Source of the DNA: an uncultured Acetatifactor sp.
GTDB taxonomy: Bacteria > Bacillota > Clostridia > Lachnospirales > Lachnospiraceae
DNA: 7,603 nt
Reading direction: 5' to 3'
Assembly (NCBI GenBank): GCA_910584235.1
Contig: CAJTZD010000070.1
Span: 9,462-17,064 of the forward strand
Made by a program: the position numbers and the translations under genes. The notes under the pieces were generated by a model that searched no databases, had not been told where the DNA came from, and saw only the letters and a program-made list of their open reading frames with translations. This document shows, one piece after another, positions 1-6,489 of this stretch; positions within the stretch are counted from its first letter, which is position 1, and the number at the start of each line of letters is the position of its first letter.

Positions 1-85
1 AATCCAAAAGGAAGGATTCAAGGCGGGATTCTCTTATTATCCAAAAGCTATACTAGAAAGATATCAGAAGGGGAAACAGCAGCGA

Positions 86-1141
86 ATGGACCGAGAGCAT
101 ATGTATGAATACCTCTGCACGAAATTTTCCAGGGAGAAATATCTGGACATCTACCTCAGGCATAGTACCCCCCCGGGTAATGCCGAGGACTTCTTCACGC
201 TTCTCATCAAGCAGCCTCCGGACACGGATTCCCATAATATCCCTCTGCTTACCTGGAAACACGCTCTGGCCATCCTGCAGGGCACCTACAAAACCACCTC
301 CGGCACAGACTACAATGTGATTCTGGCCAGGCAGCCCCGGCTGGAGATTCCGGAGCATACCCATACCTTTTTTGAAGTCCTCTATATTCTGTCCGGCGCC
401 AGCACTCAATCGGTCAACGGAAATCCGGAGACCTTTGTGGAGGGAGATTTCTGCATCCTCCCCCCATCCGCCAGGCATATGCAGACAAGCTTCCCGGAGG
501 GGATGGCTGTCAAGATCATGATACGCCCCTCCGCCTTCACGGATATCTGCACCGGGCTTTTGAAAGGCCAGGATGTACTGAGTCGTTTCCTTTTAGACAG
601 CATCTACAACGAGAACTGCGAGCAGTACCTGGTCTTCCACACCGGACAGGACCAGGGGATACGGGAGCAGGTGCTGGATATGTTCCAGGAAATGTTCTCC
701 ATCGATGTCTACACGGACCGCATCGTCACCGGAATGCTGATGACTCTGCTCACCAAGCTCTCCCGGAACTGGCAGGCTGACGTGGAGTCTGTTCCGTTGA
801 GGAATGTGGATCATGAAATTCTCACTTACCTTGAGGAAAACTATTCCACAATCACCCTGGAGGAACTGGCAGGGCATCTCCACTACACGGTTCCCTATTG
901 CTCCAGGTATGTGAAAAAGCTCTTCGGCTGTACCTTTTCCCAACTGTTGAACCGGATACGCTTCCAGAAAGCGGATCTGTTCCTGAAGAATTCCAGTCTG
1001 ACGGTAAACCAGATCAGCAAGATGCTGGGGTACGAAAATCCGGAGAATTTTATGCGGGCATTTAAAAAAATACACAAGATGACTCCCTCCCAGTATCGGG
1101 AGCTCTACCATGGGAAAGCGGAGAAAGAACGACTGTGCTGA
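86..1141 (+). CDS. AraC-family transcriptional regulator with N-terminal cupin sensor
   Basis: Predicted sugar-responsive DNA-binding regulator of 351 residues, cytoplasmic. A leader of about 85 residues precedes a cupin-type AraC ligand-binding domain (about 86-150): H91, H93 and E97 lie in HTHTFFEVLYILSG, followed by a GDFCILPP turn and H131. The C-terminal AraC/XylS domain (about 244-342) has two helix-turn-helix units, one around 257-280 (TLEELAGHLHYTVPYCSRYV) and one around 305-328, and ends in the family signature GYENPENFMRAFKKIHKMTPSQYR. The ATG at 86 follows AGAAGGGG (66-73) at a long 12-nt spacing; ATG 101 is a later alternative. The reading frame is open, with no stop, to the left edge of the window, so a longer protein starting outside cannot be excluded. 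It converges on the GH3 gene across a shared terminator. By proximity it is the likely regulator of the GH3 and SGNH genes; its ligand is unknown. Family assignment is secure, target is inference. Confidence 0.93.
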   Translation: MDREHMYEYLCTKFSREKYLDIYLRHSTPPGNAEDFFTLLIKQPPDTDSHNIPLLTWKHALAILQGTYKTTSGTDYNVILARQPRLEIPEHTHTFFEVLYILSGASTQSVNGNPETFVEGDFCILPPSARHMQTSFPEGMAVKIMIRPSAFTDICTGLLKGQDVLSRFLLDSIYNENCEQYLVFHTGQDQGIREQVLDMFQEMFSIDVYTDRIVTGMLMTLLTKLSRNWQADVESVPLRNVDHEILTYLEENYSTITLEELAGHLHYTVPYCSRYVKKLFGCTFSQLLNRIRFQKADLFLKNSSLTVNQISKMLGYENPENFMRAFKKIHKMTPSQYRELYHGKAEKERLC

Positions 1142-1184
1142 TTCCCTGGCCACGCCTCTTTGAAAAGTCGTCGTGCTATACATC

Positions 1185-1232
1185 AAAAAGAAACGCCCGC
1201 GAAGAGTTTCTGCTCCACGAGCGTTTCTTTTT
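1185..1232. terminator. Bidirectional intrinsic terminator between convergent genes
   Basis: A perfect 12-bp inverted repeat: AAAAAGAAACGC at 1185-1196 and GCGTTTCTTTTT at 1221-1232, with a 24-nt loop. Read on +, the right arm supplies a T-rich tail after the AraC gene. Read on -, the left arm supplies the T-rich tail (TTTCTTTTT) after the GH3 gene. The GC part of the stem is short, so efficiency is uncertain, but position and symmetry fit a shared terminator. The rest of the 110-bp gap between the two genes shows nothing else recognisable. Confidence 0.75.
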
Positions 1233-1251
1233 ATCTGTAAAAGACAAGTTT

Positions 1252-4098
1252 TTATTCTTTCTCCTCCTGGGACGCCTTAAAGGCAGCGAATTTCGCTTCC
1301 AGGGACTCCGCCAGCACAAGCCTGGCCTCTCTGATCTCCATACCGCCCTGGCCGAAGAAGAATTTCAGGAAAGTGGTATTGTGGAAAGAGGGATGCAGCA
1401 TAACCTCCTCTGTCCTCCACTCTTTATCCTCCCCTGTAAGGGAAATGGTCTTCACGATCTGTTTGTCCTGGGACAAGGTTACCGGCACCTGGGCCAGGCT
1501 TCCCTGTCCGACCACTCTGCAGTCCAGCTCCAGTCTGTAGACACCCCGCTCTTTCACATTGAGTTCAAAGGTAATGCCGGATCCCTTTCCGGTCTTAATC
1601 TGCTCCACAGGCAGTAAGGTGGTCTCCTCCGTCACAGGAAGCCTTACCAGCTCCCCGAAGCTTTCCATCTCCTGTGCGGCTATTGCAGCCAGCTGTCTGT
1701 CCAGCTCGCTCTCCCTGCCCTCCATGCGCCAGTAAGCGGGGGTACGCAGCAGGTAACGGCAGATATTGGCCGCACTGCGCATATACTCGGCCCTGGTGAC
1801 GGTTTTCTTCTCCAGGCTTTCCATGGAGTTGTCTTTCTGGGAATTCTCCGCCGCATTGGCGGTGACCATGAACAGGTCGTTCTGGGCCCGCACCATGGCG
1901 GCCACGTTCTCCGTCCGGCCCGCCTTGCCCTCATCGTTGGCCTTGGCCCACCAGTCGGTCATGACAATGCCCGTATACCCCCACTCTCCCCGCAGGATGG
2001 TGGTAAGCATGTCGTAATTGCCCGCGGACCAGAAGCCGTTAATAGGGTTGTAGGAGGTCATGACGGAGTAGGCGCCGCCCTCCCTGACCGCTATCTCAAA
2101 GCCTTTCAAATACAGCTCCCGTAGCGCCCTCTCGGACACCACGGCCTCCACCACATTTCGCCCGGCCTCCTGGCTGTTGCAGGCGAAATGCTTGATGGTG
2201 CCGGTGACGTCGTAGCGGCCCATGGCTCGTAGCTGTGCCGCCGCCATCCTGCCCGTCAGCAGAGGATCTTCGCTGAAATACTCAAAATTCCGCCCGTTCA
2301 GGGGATTTCTGTGGAGATTGATGCCGGGGCCTAGCAGGGTATCGATCTTGTTCTTGCGAAGCTCCAGCCCCTCCCACTCAAACAGATCCTCCGACAGGGC
2401 CTCGTTAAAGGTTGCCCCCAGACAGGTGCCGTTGGGCATGGCGAAAGCGATACTGCCGCAGTCCATGCGGATACCGCTGGGGCCGTCCGCGCAGCAGGCT
2501 ACAGGGATGCCAAAGGACTGCAGCCTCTGTGTGACGCCGCCGAAAGCGCCCGCCGTACCGGGCGTCACCTTGGGAGAGCACATGCCCTCGCCCCGGACGA
2601 TACAGCACAGATCATCGTCGGACAGCTGGGCCAGAAAGTCCTCCATGGATACCTTTCCGGCCTCCACATGGGACAGACGATACCCCTTGTCCCCGGTGCA
2701 GGCAGAGGTGCCGCCCGCTTCTGTTTGAAAGATCTGCCCCAGCCTGTCGGCCCGCCGCTGCATGGGATCCACGGTGCGCAGGGGCGCTGCTTCGTAAGTC
2801 ACCCGGAAGCTGCCGTCGTCCAGGACTTCCGGCTTCATGCGCTCAAAGGCCGTTACCGGCGCGCAGGCCTCCTCCAGACTTTCTATTACAACAGTTTCTT
2901 CTATCTTCAGGCTTCCCACCGCGGAGGCGCTGCGCACATCCGTGCCCGCATAGAACACATACTCTCCTGCCTCCAGCACCCAGGAGGATTTGTGTCCGGT
3001 AGCTCCGCTGTCGTCATAGGATGCAATCACATGCCCCGGCACAGCAATCTCCAGAACCTGGCTCTCGCCGGAAGCAAGCTCTTTGGTCTTTGCAAAGCCG
3101 CACAGACTCCGGGCCGGCTTTCCCAATGCCCCCTGGGGCGCCTGACAGTACACCTGGACCACTTCTTTCCCGGCCACTGCCCCCGTGTTGGTCACTTTCA
3201 CACAGACTTTCACGCCGGCAGTCGCCTCTTGGGTCTCCTCCATCCCGGCTTCCAGCGAGAAAGCAGTATAGGAAAGACCGAAGCCGAACGGATAGAGCAC
3301 CTTTTCTTTGGCAAAAGTCTCAAAGTACCGATAGCCTATGTATATGTCTTCCTGATAGAGATTGCGCTTCTCTCCTCCGTGATTGCAGGCGGAGGGATAG
3401 TCCGCTATATCCATGGCAATGGTATCCGTGAGCTTTCCGGAGGGGGAGACTGCGCCGGAGAGCACGTCCAGCACACCGTTTCCGCCCTCCTGCCCGCCCT
3501 GCCATACATACAGCACGGCACTGGGCGCATAGCGCTCCACCCACTTCATATCAATAATATTGCCTACGTTCAAGAGCACCACCGTGCGCTCAAATGTAGC
3601 GCACACCAGCTCCAGCATGCTCTCTTCATCCTGTGTCAGCAGGTAGCTCCCTGCCTCGGCCTTATTGTCCTGATCCTCTCCTGCCGTCCTTGCGATGATT
3701 ACCACGGCTGTGTCGGATGTCTCCGCCGCCTCCCGGATCAGCTCCCCGGTCAGGGGCATCTCTTTCTGGAACCAGGGCTCCGCGGCCCAGCCTGCGCCTG
3801 CGTCGAAAGGATTGTCTTTCAGCCATTCTTCATAGACGGCTTTCACCTTTTCGTTCAGTTCAAAGCTGCTCTCCTCCAGGGCTTCCCGAATACCGGTCAC
3901 ATAGCTGGTATTCACCAGGCCGCCGGAGCCGGTGCCGCTCTTGTAGTAATTGAACTGTCCCCTGCCGAACAGAGCAATCTTCTCTCCCTCCCTGAGGGGC
4001 AGCACATTGCCCTGGTTTCTCAGCATGACGATTCCCTCTGCCACGGCCGCCCTTGCCGTCCGGGCGTATTCTCCGACATCAAATACTTTGTTCCCCAT
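1252..4098 (-). CDS. Glycoside hydrolase family 3 beta-glucosidase, domain-permuted
   Basis: Retaining glycosidase of 948 residues, expected to release beta-linked glucose or another sugar from oligosaccharides or glycosides. No signal peptide is visible, so it probably acts in the cytoplasm. Domain order is permuted relative to classical GH3. The (alpha/beta)6 'C-terminal' domain comes first (about 10-230: AEGIVMLRNQGNVLPL, ARTAGEDQDN, GGQEGGNGVLDVLSG), then a fibronectin-III-like domain (about 295-355), then the TIM-barrel 'N-terminal' domain (about 485-790). The barrel shows ADGPSGIR (537-544), NLHRNPLNGRNFEYFSEDP (594-612), KHFACNSQE (636-644) and GIVMTDWW, with the predicted nucleophile D715. 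E141 in GED is the likely acid/base, by analogy with the GEG.DR motif of permuted relatives. Residues about 835-932 form an extra beta-rich tail that may bind carbohydrate. The start is supported by AAGGAG (complement of 4105-4110), 6 nt before ATG. The gene is divergent from the SGNH gene. Substrate specificity cannot be read from sequence. Confidence 0.95.
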   Translation of the reverse strand: MGNKVFDVGEYARTARAAVAEGIVMLRNQGNVLPLREGEKIALFGRGQFNYYKSGTGSGGLVNTSYVTGIREALEESSFELNEKVKAVYEEWLKDNPFDAGAGWAAEPWFQKEMPLTGELIREAAETSDTAVVIIARTAGEDQDNKAEAGSYLLTQDEESMLELVCATFERTVVLLNVGNIIDMKWVERYAPSAVLYVWQGGQEGGNGVLDVLSGAVSPSGKLTDTIAMDIADYPSACNHGGEKRNLYQEDIYIGYRYFETFAKEKVLYPFGFGLSYTAFSLEAGMEETQEATAGVKVCVKVTNTGAVAGKEVVQVYCQAPQGALGKPARSLCGFAKTKELASGESQVLEIAVPGHVIASYDDSGATGHKSSWVLEAGEYVFYAGTDVRSASAVGSLKIEETVVIESLEEACAPVTAFERMKPEVLDDGSFRVTYEAAPLRTVDPMQRRADRLGQIFQTEAGGTSACTGDKGYRLSHVEAGKVSMEDFLAQLSDDDLCCIVRGEGMCSPKVTPGTAGAFGGVTQRLQSFGIPVACCADGPSGIRMDCGSIAFAMPNGTCLGATFNEALSEDLFEWEGLELRKNKIDTLLGPGINLHRNPLNGRNFEYFSEDPLLTGRMAAAQLRAMGRYDVTGTIKHFACNSQEAGRNVVEAVVSERALRELYLKGFEIAVREGGAYSVMTSYNPINGFWSAGNYDMLTTILRGEWGYTGIVMTDWWAKANDEGKAGRTENVAAMVRAQNDLFMVTANAAENSQKDNSMESLEKKTVTRAEYMRSAANICRYLLRTPAYWRMEGRESELDRQLAAIAAQEMESFGELVRLPVTEETTLLPVEQIKTGKGSGITFELNVKERGVYRLELDCRVVGQGSLAQVPVTLSQDKQIVKTISLTGEDKEWRTEEVMLHPSFHNTTFLKFFFGQGGMEIREARLVLAESLEAKFAAFKASQEEKE

Positions 4099-4104
4099 GT
4101 GTCT

Positions 4105-4110
4105 CTCCTT
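4105..4110 (-). promoter_or_regulatory. Ribosome binding site of the GH3 gene
   Basis: AAGGAG on the minus strand, 6 nt upstream of the ATG at 4098. A near-consensus Shine-Dalgarno sequence that fixes the GH3 start codon. Confidence 0.85.
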
Positions 4111-4128
4111 TTCTCTCTATCATCATGT

Positions 4129-4142
4129 ATGGGATGTCCCAT
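4129..4142. promoter_or_regulatory. Imperfect 14-bp palindrome in the GH3 leader
   Basis: ATGGGA-TG-TCCCAT, two 6-bp arms around a 2-bp centre. It lies about +14 to +27 relative to the transcription start predicted for the GH3 gene. It could be a second operator (a roadblock-type repressor site) or a small RNA hairpin; it could also be chance. No known operator consensus was recognised. Confidence 0.3.
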
Positions 4143-4161
4143 CGGTGCATCTGTAAATTCC

Positions 4162-4194
4162 ATTTTAACCCAAATCACGATATATCGCAACTGT
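4162..4194 (-). promoter_or_regulatory. Predicted promoter of the GH3 gene
   Basis: On the minus strand the -10 is TAAAAT (4167 to 4162), five of six to TATAAT. At a 17-bp spacer the -35 is TTGCGA (about 4190 to 4185), a weak match. A perfect TTGACA lies 7 bp further upstream (4197 to 4192) but at a 24-bp spacer, too far to act as the -35 for this -10; it belongs to the shared ATTGACAGTTG element. A poor -35 with an adjacent conserved site is typical of activator-dependent promoters. Predicted start near 4155, leader about 56 nt. Confidence 0.55.
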
Positions 4195-4198
4195 CAAT
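4188..4198 (-). promoter_or_regulatory. Shared operator-like element, GH3 side
   Basis: ATTGACAGTTG on the minus strand, an exact inverted copy of the element at 4302-4312. It covers about -43 to -33 of the predicted GH3 promoter, touching the -35. A second TGACAGT lies 22 bp upstream on the same strand (4218 to 4212), about two helical turns away. This matches the direct-repeat geometry common for AraC-family half-sites. Binding by the AraC-type protein encoded at 86-1141 is inference. Confidence 0.55.
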
Positions 4199-4240
4199 GG
4201 GAATACTTGTCACTGTCAGAGCTTATCTCTTTCCCGCAAG

Positions 4241-4283
4241 CCTGGCGAAAATGTGCAGAGGCACCATGAAACTTGGCGGAAAT
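4241..4283. repeat. Near-direct repeat pair in the centre of the divergent region
   Basis: CCTGGCGAAAAT (4241-4252) and CTTGGCGGAAAT (4272-4283) agree at 10 of 12 positions and start 31 bp apart, about three helical turns. They sit between the two divergent promoters (about -104 and -73 relative to the SGNH transcription start). Possible regulator half-sites, unrelated in sequence to the ATTGACAGTTG element. Moderate chance of coincidence. Confidence 0.3.
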
Positions 4284-4301
4284 CAACCCTGACGGCATCG
4301 G

Positions 4302-4312
4302 ATTGACAGTTG
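4302..4312 (+). promoter_or_regulatory. Shared operator-like element, SGNH side
   Basis: ATTGACAGTTG, the inverted twin of 4188-4198. It occupies about -43 to -33 of the SGNH promoter, the same phase as on the GH3 side, and its last bases (TTG) begin the 17-bp-spaced -35. Unlike the GH3 side, no exact second TGACAGT is seen 22 bp upstream; the nearest resemblance is TGACGG at 4290-4295. Confidence 0.55.
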
Positions 4313-4338
4313 AATCTCACCGAAATATGTGCTAGAAT
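4310..4338 (+). promoter_or_regulatory. Predicted promoter of the SGNH hydrolase gene
   Basis: -35 TTGAAT (4310-4315), 17-bp spacer, extended -10 TGcTAGAAT with hexamer at 4333-4338. Predicted start near 4345, giving a leader of about 68 nt. TTGACA at 4303-4308 is 24 bp from the -10, too far to serve as its -35, mirroring the GH3 promoter exactly. Confidence 0.6.
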
Positions 4339-4412
4339 TGCAGGAAGAAAGGCCCCGGAAATCATCGCTACATATCTCCCGGGACTGATCGGAAAGGTAA
4401 AGTGATAATACT

Positions 4413-5162
4413 ATGTACAGAATACTTGCTATCGGAAACAGTTTTTCAGAGGATGCCACCTATTTTCTCCATGATATATTGGAGAATGCCGGGGTAGACA
4501 ATGATGTGGTAAATCTCTATATCGGAGGATGTCCCCTTGAGCGGCATTGGAGCAATATCGAAAGAAACGCGGCGGACTATCAGTATCAGAGGAACGGAAA
4601 GAAAACTGACCGTTATTGTTCCGTTGCGCAGATACTGGAAGAGCAGACTTTTGACGCAGTGGTGACCCAGCAGGCCAGCGGGGACAGCGGCTGGGAGAAT
4701 ACTTATGAACCGTTTCTCGGCCTTATTCTGGATTTCTTAAAAAAGCGGACCCGGGCGGAACTATTTCTGAACGAAACCTGGGCCTATGAAGCCGGAAGCG
4801 GGCATACCCATTTCATGAGATATGAGCGCAGTCAGGAACTCATGTTTAGCCGACTCAAAAGCGCATACAAAAAGGCTGCGGCAAACTACGGGCTGCCCTT
4901 GATCGAAACCGGTGAGGTCATTCAAAACCTGCGCCTCTTTCCTTTTTTTAACGGCGACAGCCGCTTTATCACAAGAGACGGCTTTCATCTTCATTTTCTG
5001 TACGGCAGATATGCCGCAGCATTGGCCTGGGCGAAAAAACTGGCCGGCATTGATGTAACCGCAAATTCCTATCTTCCGGAAGTGGATTTTATGCCCTCTG
5101 AAAAAGCCGATCCTGAAATCATACGCATGATTCGGAAAACCGTAAATGAAACTATCCGTTGA
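4413..5162 (+). CDS. DUF4886-type SGNH-fold hydrolase of unknown substrate
   Basis: A 249-residue protein of the SGNH/GDSL hydrolase superfamily, resembling the uncharacterised DUF4886 family; such folds are usually esterases or deacetylases. The protein opens with MYRILAIGNSFSEDA, where GNS replaces the classic GDS and S10 is the likely nucleophile. The block II position is IGGC (37-40). The block III region is TQQASGDSG (85-93), without the usual GxND. The catalytic D-x-x-H is D189-G-F-H192 in DGFHLHFLYGRYAAAL. No signal peptide or membrane segment, so cytoplasmic. ATG 4413 is the first possible start, because TAA at 4398 closes the frame upstream. The Shine-Dalgarno is weak (GGAAAGG, 4391-4397, about 15 nt away). 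It is divergent from the GH3 gene with a matching operator element, which hints at acting on an acylated sugar that GH3 also processes; this is inference. Its stop overlaps the end of the lyase gene by 11 bp. Confidence 0.85.
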   Translation: MYRILAIGNSFSEDATYFLHDILENAGVDNDVVNLYIGGCPLERHWSNIERNAADYQYQRNGKKTDRYCSVAQILEEQTFDAVVTQQASGDSGWENTYEPFLGLILDFLKKRTRAELFLNETWAYEAGSGHTHFMRYERSQELMFSRLKSAYKKAAANYGLPLIETGEVIQNLRLFPFFNGDSRFITRDGFHLHFLYGRYAAALAWAKKLAGIDVTANSYLPEVDFMPSEKADPEIIRMIRKTVNETIR

Positions 5163-6423
5163 CCATCATACTGATAATCTCCCGGTCCGTTTCCGCCATT
5201 CCGTCCCTTGCCAGGCGGCCAATGTTCCGGATGGTATTTTCCACACCTTTTACCACAATTCCGTCGCCACCGTAGAATTGCGTTCCGTGGGCCTGCATCT
5301 GCCATCCCAGCAGGCCCGCCTCCACAGCGGAAGCGATCTTGGCGGCACAGCTGGATTTGGCTCCGTCACAGATCATGCCGGAGTTGATGGCTATGGCATT
5401 GACAATCGTGTGCGCCACCTCATACGCTTTCCCTCCGTGGAGATATGCAATGCCAGCCCCGGCTCCGCATCCGGCGCTGGTAGCCCCGCAGTAGGCGGAA
5501 AGGCGGCCGATTCCGGTTTTCAAGTGAATGGTCACGAGATTGGATACAAGCAACGCCCGATACAGCATGTCCTGTCCGCTTTCCAGCTCTTCCGCATAGA
5601 CGATCACGGGCAGAGACGCTGTCATGCCCTGATTTCCGCTGCCGGAATTGATGACCACCGGAAGTTCACAGCCGTTCATGCGGGCATCCGAGCCGGCGGC
5701 CGTGACGGCTTTGGCCCGATTATGTACGTCGCCGCCGTAAGCGCTTAGCAGAACCCGGCCGATTCCGGCTCCCCAGGTACCGCGCAGTCCCTCCCGGGCG
5801 ATGGCTTTGTTCATTTCAATCTGTCTGTCCAGCACCGCTCTCACATCATCTATTACGGCATCATCCGCAAATTCCACAATGTCCGCCACTGTGAGCAGAT
5901 TCCTGTCAATGCTCTGGGTCTGGCAGTTCTCCGCATAGTCGGCCTTATGCAGGTCTGCGCCGTCCAGCGCAATCCGGATCACATTCGTATGGCTGCCTGC
6001 AATCTGTACAAAGGCAGTGTGCCCCTCCCCCTCCACGCTGATCTGAATATCAAAAAGATATCCGCTCTCGGATACCCCGACCTGAATCGGCGTCTGCTCC
6101 AGATACGCCTTAATGGAGGGCACATCGTCCGCATCAATGGCAGAGAGTACCTCCAGCTTCCTGCCTGCGTCTCCGGCTGCAATCCCTGCCGCCACCGCAG
6201 CGGCAATTCCATGCATCCCCCCTGTATGGGGGACGATAACGCTTTTCACATTTTTAATGATATTGGCACTTACAAAGACATCCACCTTCTGCGGCATGCG
6301 CCCTAAAGTCTGTCTGGCCAGGGCTGCGGCATACGCCACGGCAATGGGCTCCGTACATCCCATAGCAGGAACCAGCTCTTCTTTCAAAATCCCTACATAA
6401 GCATTATACAATTCTTTGTTCAT
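5152..6423 (-). CDS. UPF0597 Fe-S lyase: L-cysteine desulfidase / L-serine dehydratase alpha-like
   Basis: A 423-residue single-chain member of the family that includes E. coli CyuA (YhaM) and is related to the alpha subunit of iron-sulfur L-serine ammonia-lyase. Expected reaction: conversion of L-cysteine to pyruvate, ammonia and sulfide, or of L-serine to pyruvate and ammonia, in the cytoplasm of an anaerobe. Family marks are visible throughout: PAMGCTEPIAVAYA with C23, PHTGGMHGIAAA (65-76), SGSGNQG (260-266), and the C-terminal YCGATSAGCGAGAGIAYLHGG with C312 and C319. MICDGAKSSCAAK adds C352 and C359. These cysteines are the likely cluster ligands, known for the family but not individually assignable here. 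ATG at 6423 has AGGAG (complement of 6431-6435) 7 nt upstream. It has its own promoter and follows the WYL regulator gene by 44 bp. Cysteine versus serine cannot be decided from sequence alone. Confidence 0.92.
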   Translation of the reverse strand: MNKELYNAYVGILKEELVPAMGCTEPIAVAYAAALARQTLGRMPQKVDVFVSANIIKNVKSVIVPHTGGMHGIAAAVAAGIAAGDAGRKLEVLSAIDADDVPSIKAYLEQTPIQVGVSESGYLFDIQISVEGEGHTAFVQIAGSHTNVIRIALDGADLHKADYAENCQTQSIDRNLLTVADIVEFADDAVIDDVRAVLDRQIEMNKAIAREGLRGTWGAGIGRVLLSAYGGDVHNRAKAVTAAGSDARMNGCELPVVINSGSGNQGMTASLPVIVYAEELESGQDMLYRALLVSNLVTIHLKTGIGRLSAYCGATSAGCGAGAGIAYLHGGKAYEVAHTIVNAIAINSGMICDGAKSSCAAKIASAVEAGLLGWQMQAHGTQFYGGDGIVVKGVENTIRNIGRLARDGMAETDREIISMMVNG

Positions 6424-6430
6424 ACCTTTT

Positions 6431-6435
6431 CTCCT
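6431..6435 (-). promoter_or_regulatory. Ribosome binding site of the lyase gene
   Basis: AGGAG on the minus strand, 7 nt before the ATG at 6423; a strong Shine-Dalgarno that fixes the start. Confidence 0.8.
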
Positions 6436-6461
6436 CTGTCACAGTACTTCCCACCGTTTTT

Positions 6462-6489
6462 ATTATATCAAATTTCTGTCGGTATGCAA
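6462..6489 (-). promoter_or_regulatory. Strong predicted promoter of the lyase gene
   Basis: On the minus strand: -35 TTGCAT (6489 to 6484), 16-bp spacer, perfect -10 TATAAT (6467 to 6462) preceded by TG at the extended -10 position. Predicted start near 6455, leader about 31 nt. The -35 and spacer lie inside the last codons of the WYL regulator gene, so the lyase can be transcribed independently of it. Confidence 0.75.

Noticed and set aside
49..54. TATACT as a -10 for the AraC gene
   Set aside because: No acceptable -35 at 16-18 bp upstream (GGATTC or similar), and the region may itself be coding. Too weak to list as a promoter.
593..1186. Open frame of about 200 codons on - opposite the AraC gene
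   Set aside because: Antisense of conserved helix-turn-helix coding sequence, and it crosses the start of the shared terminator; no family resemblance.
2668..4269. Long open frame of over 500 codons on + opposite the GH3 gene
   Set aside because: It is an antisense shadow of the GH3 gene, with no recognisable domains, and it runs through the GH3 promoter region. The minus-strand frame carries every GH3 motif.
6436..6441. TGACAG on - in the lyase leader, resembling the core of the divergent-region element
   Set aside because: Only six bases match, it lies downstream of the predicted start next to the ribosome site, and the full 11-mer is absent; likely chance.
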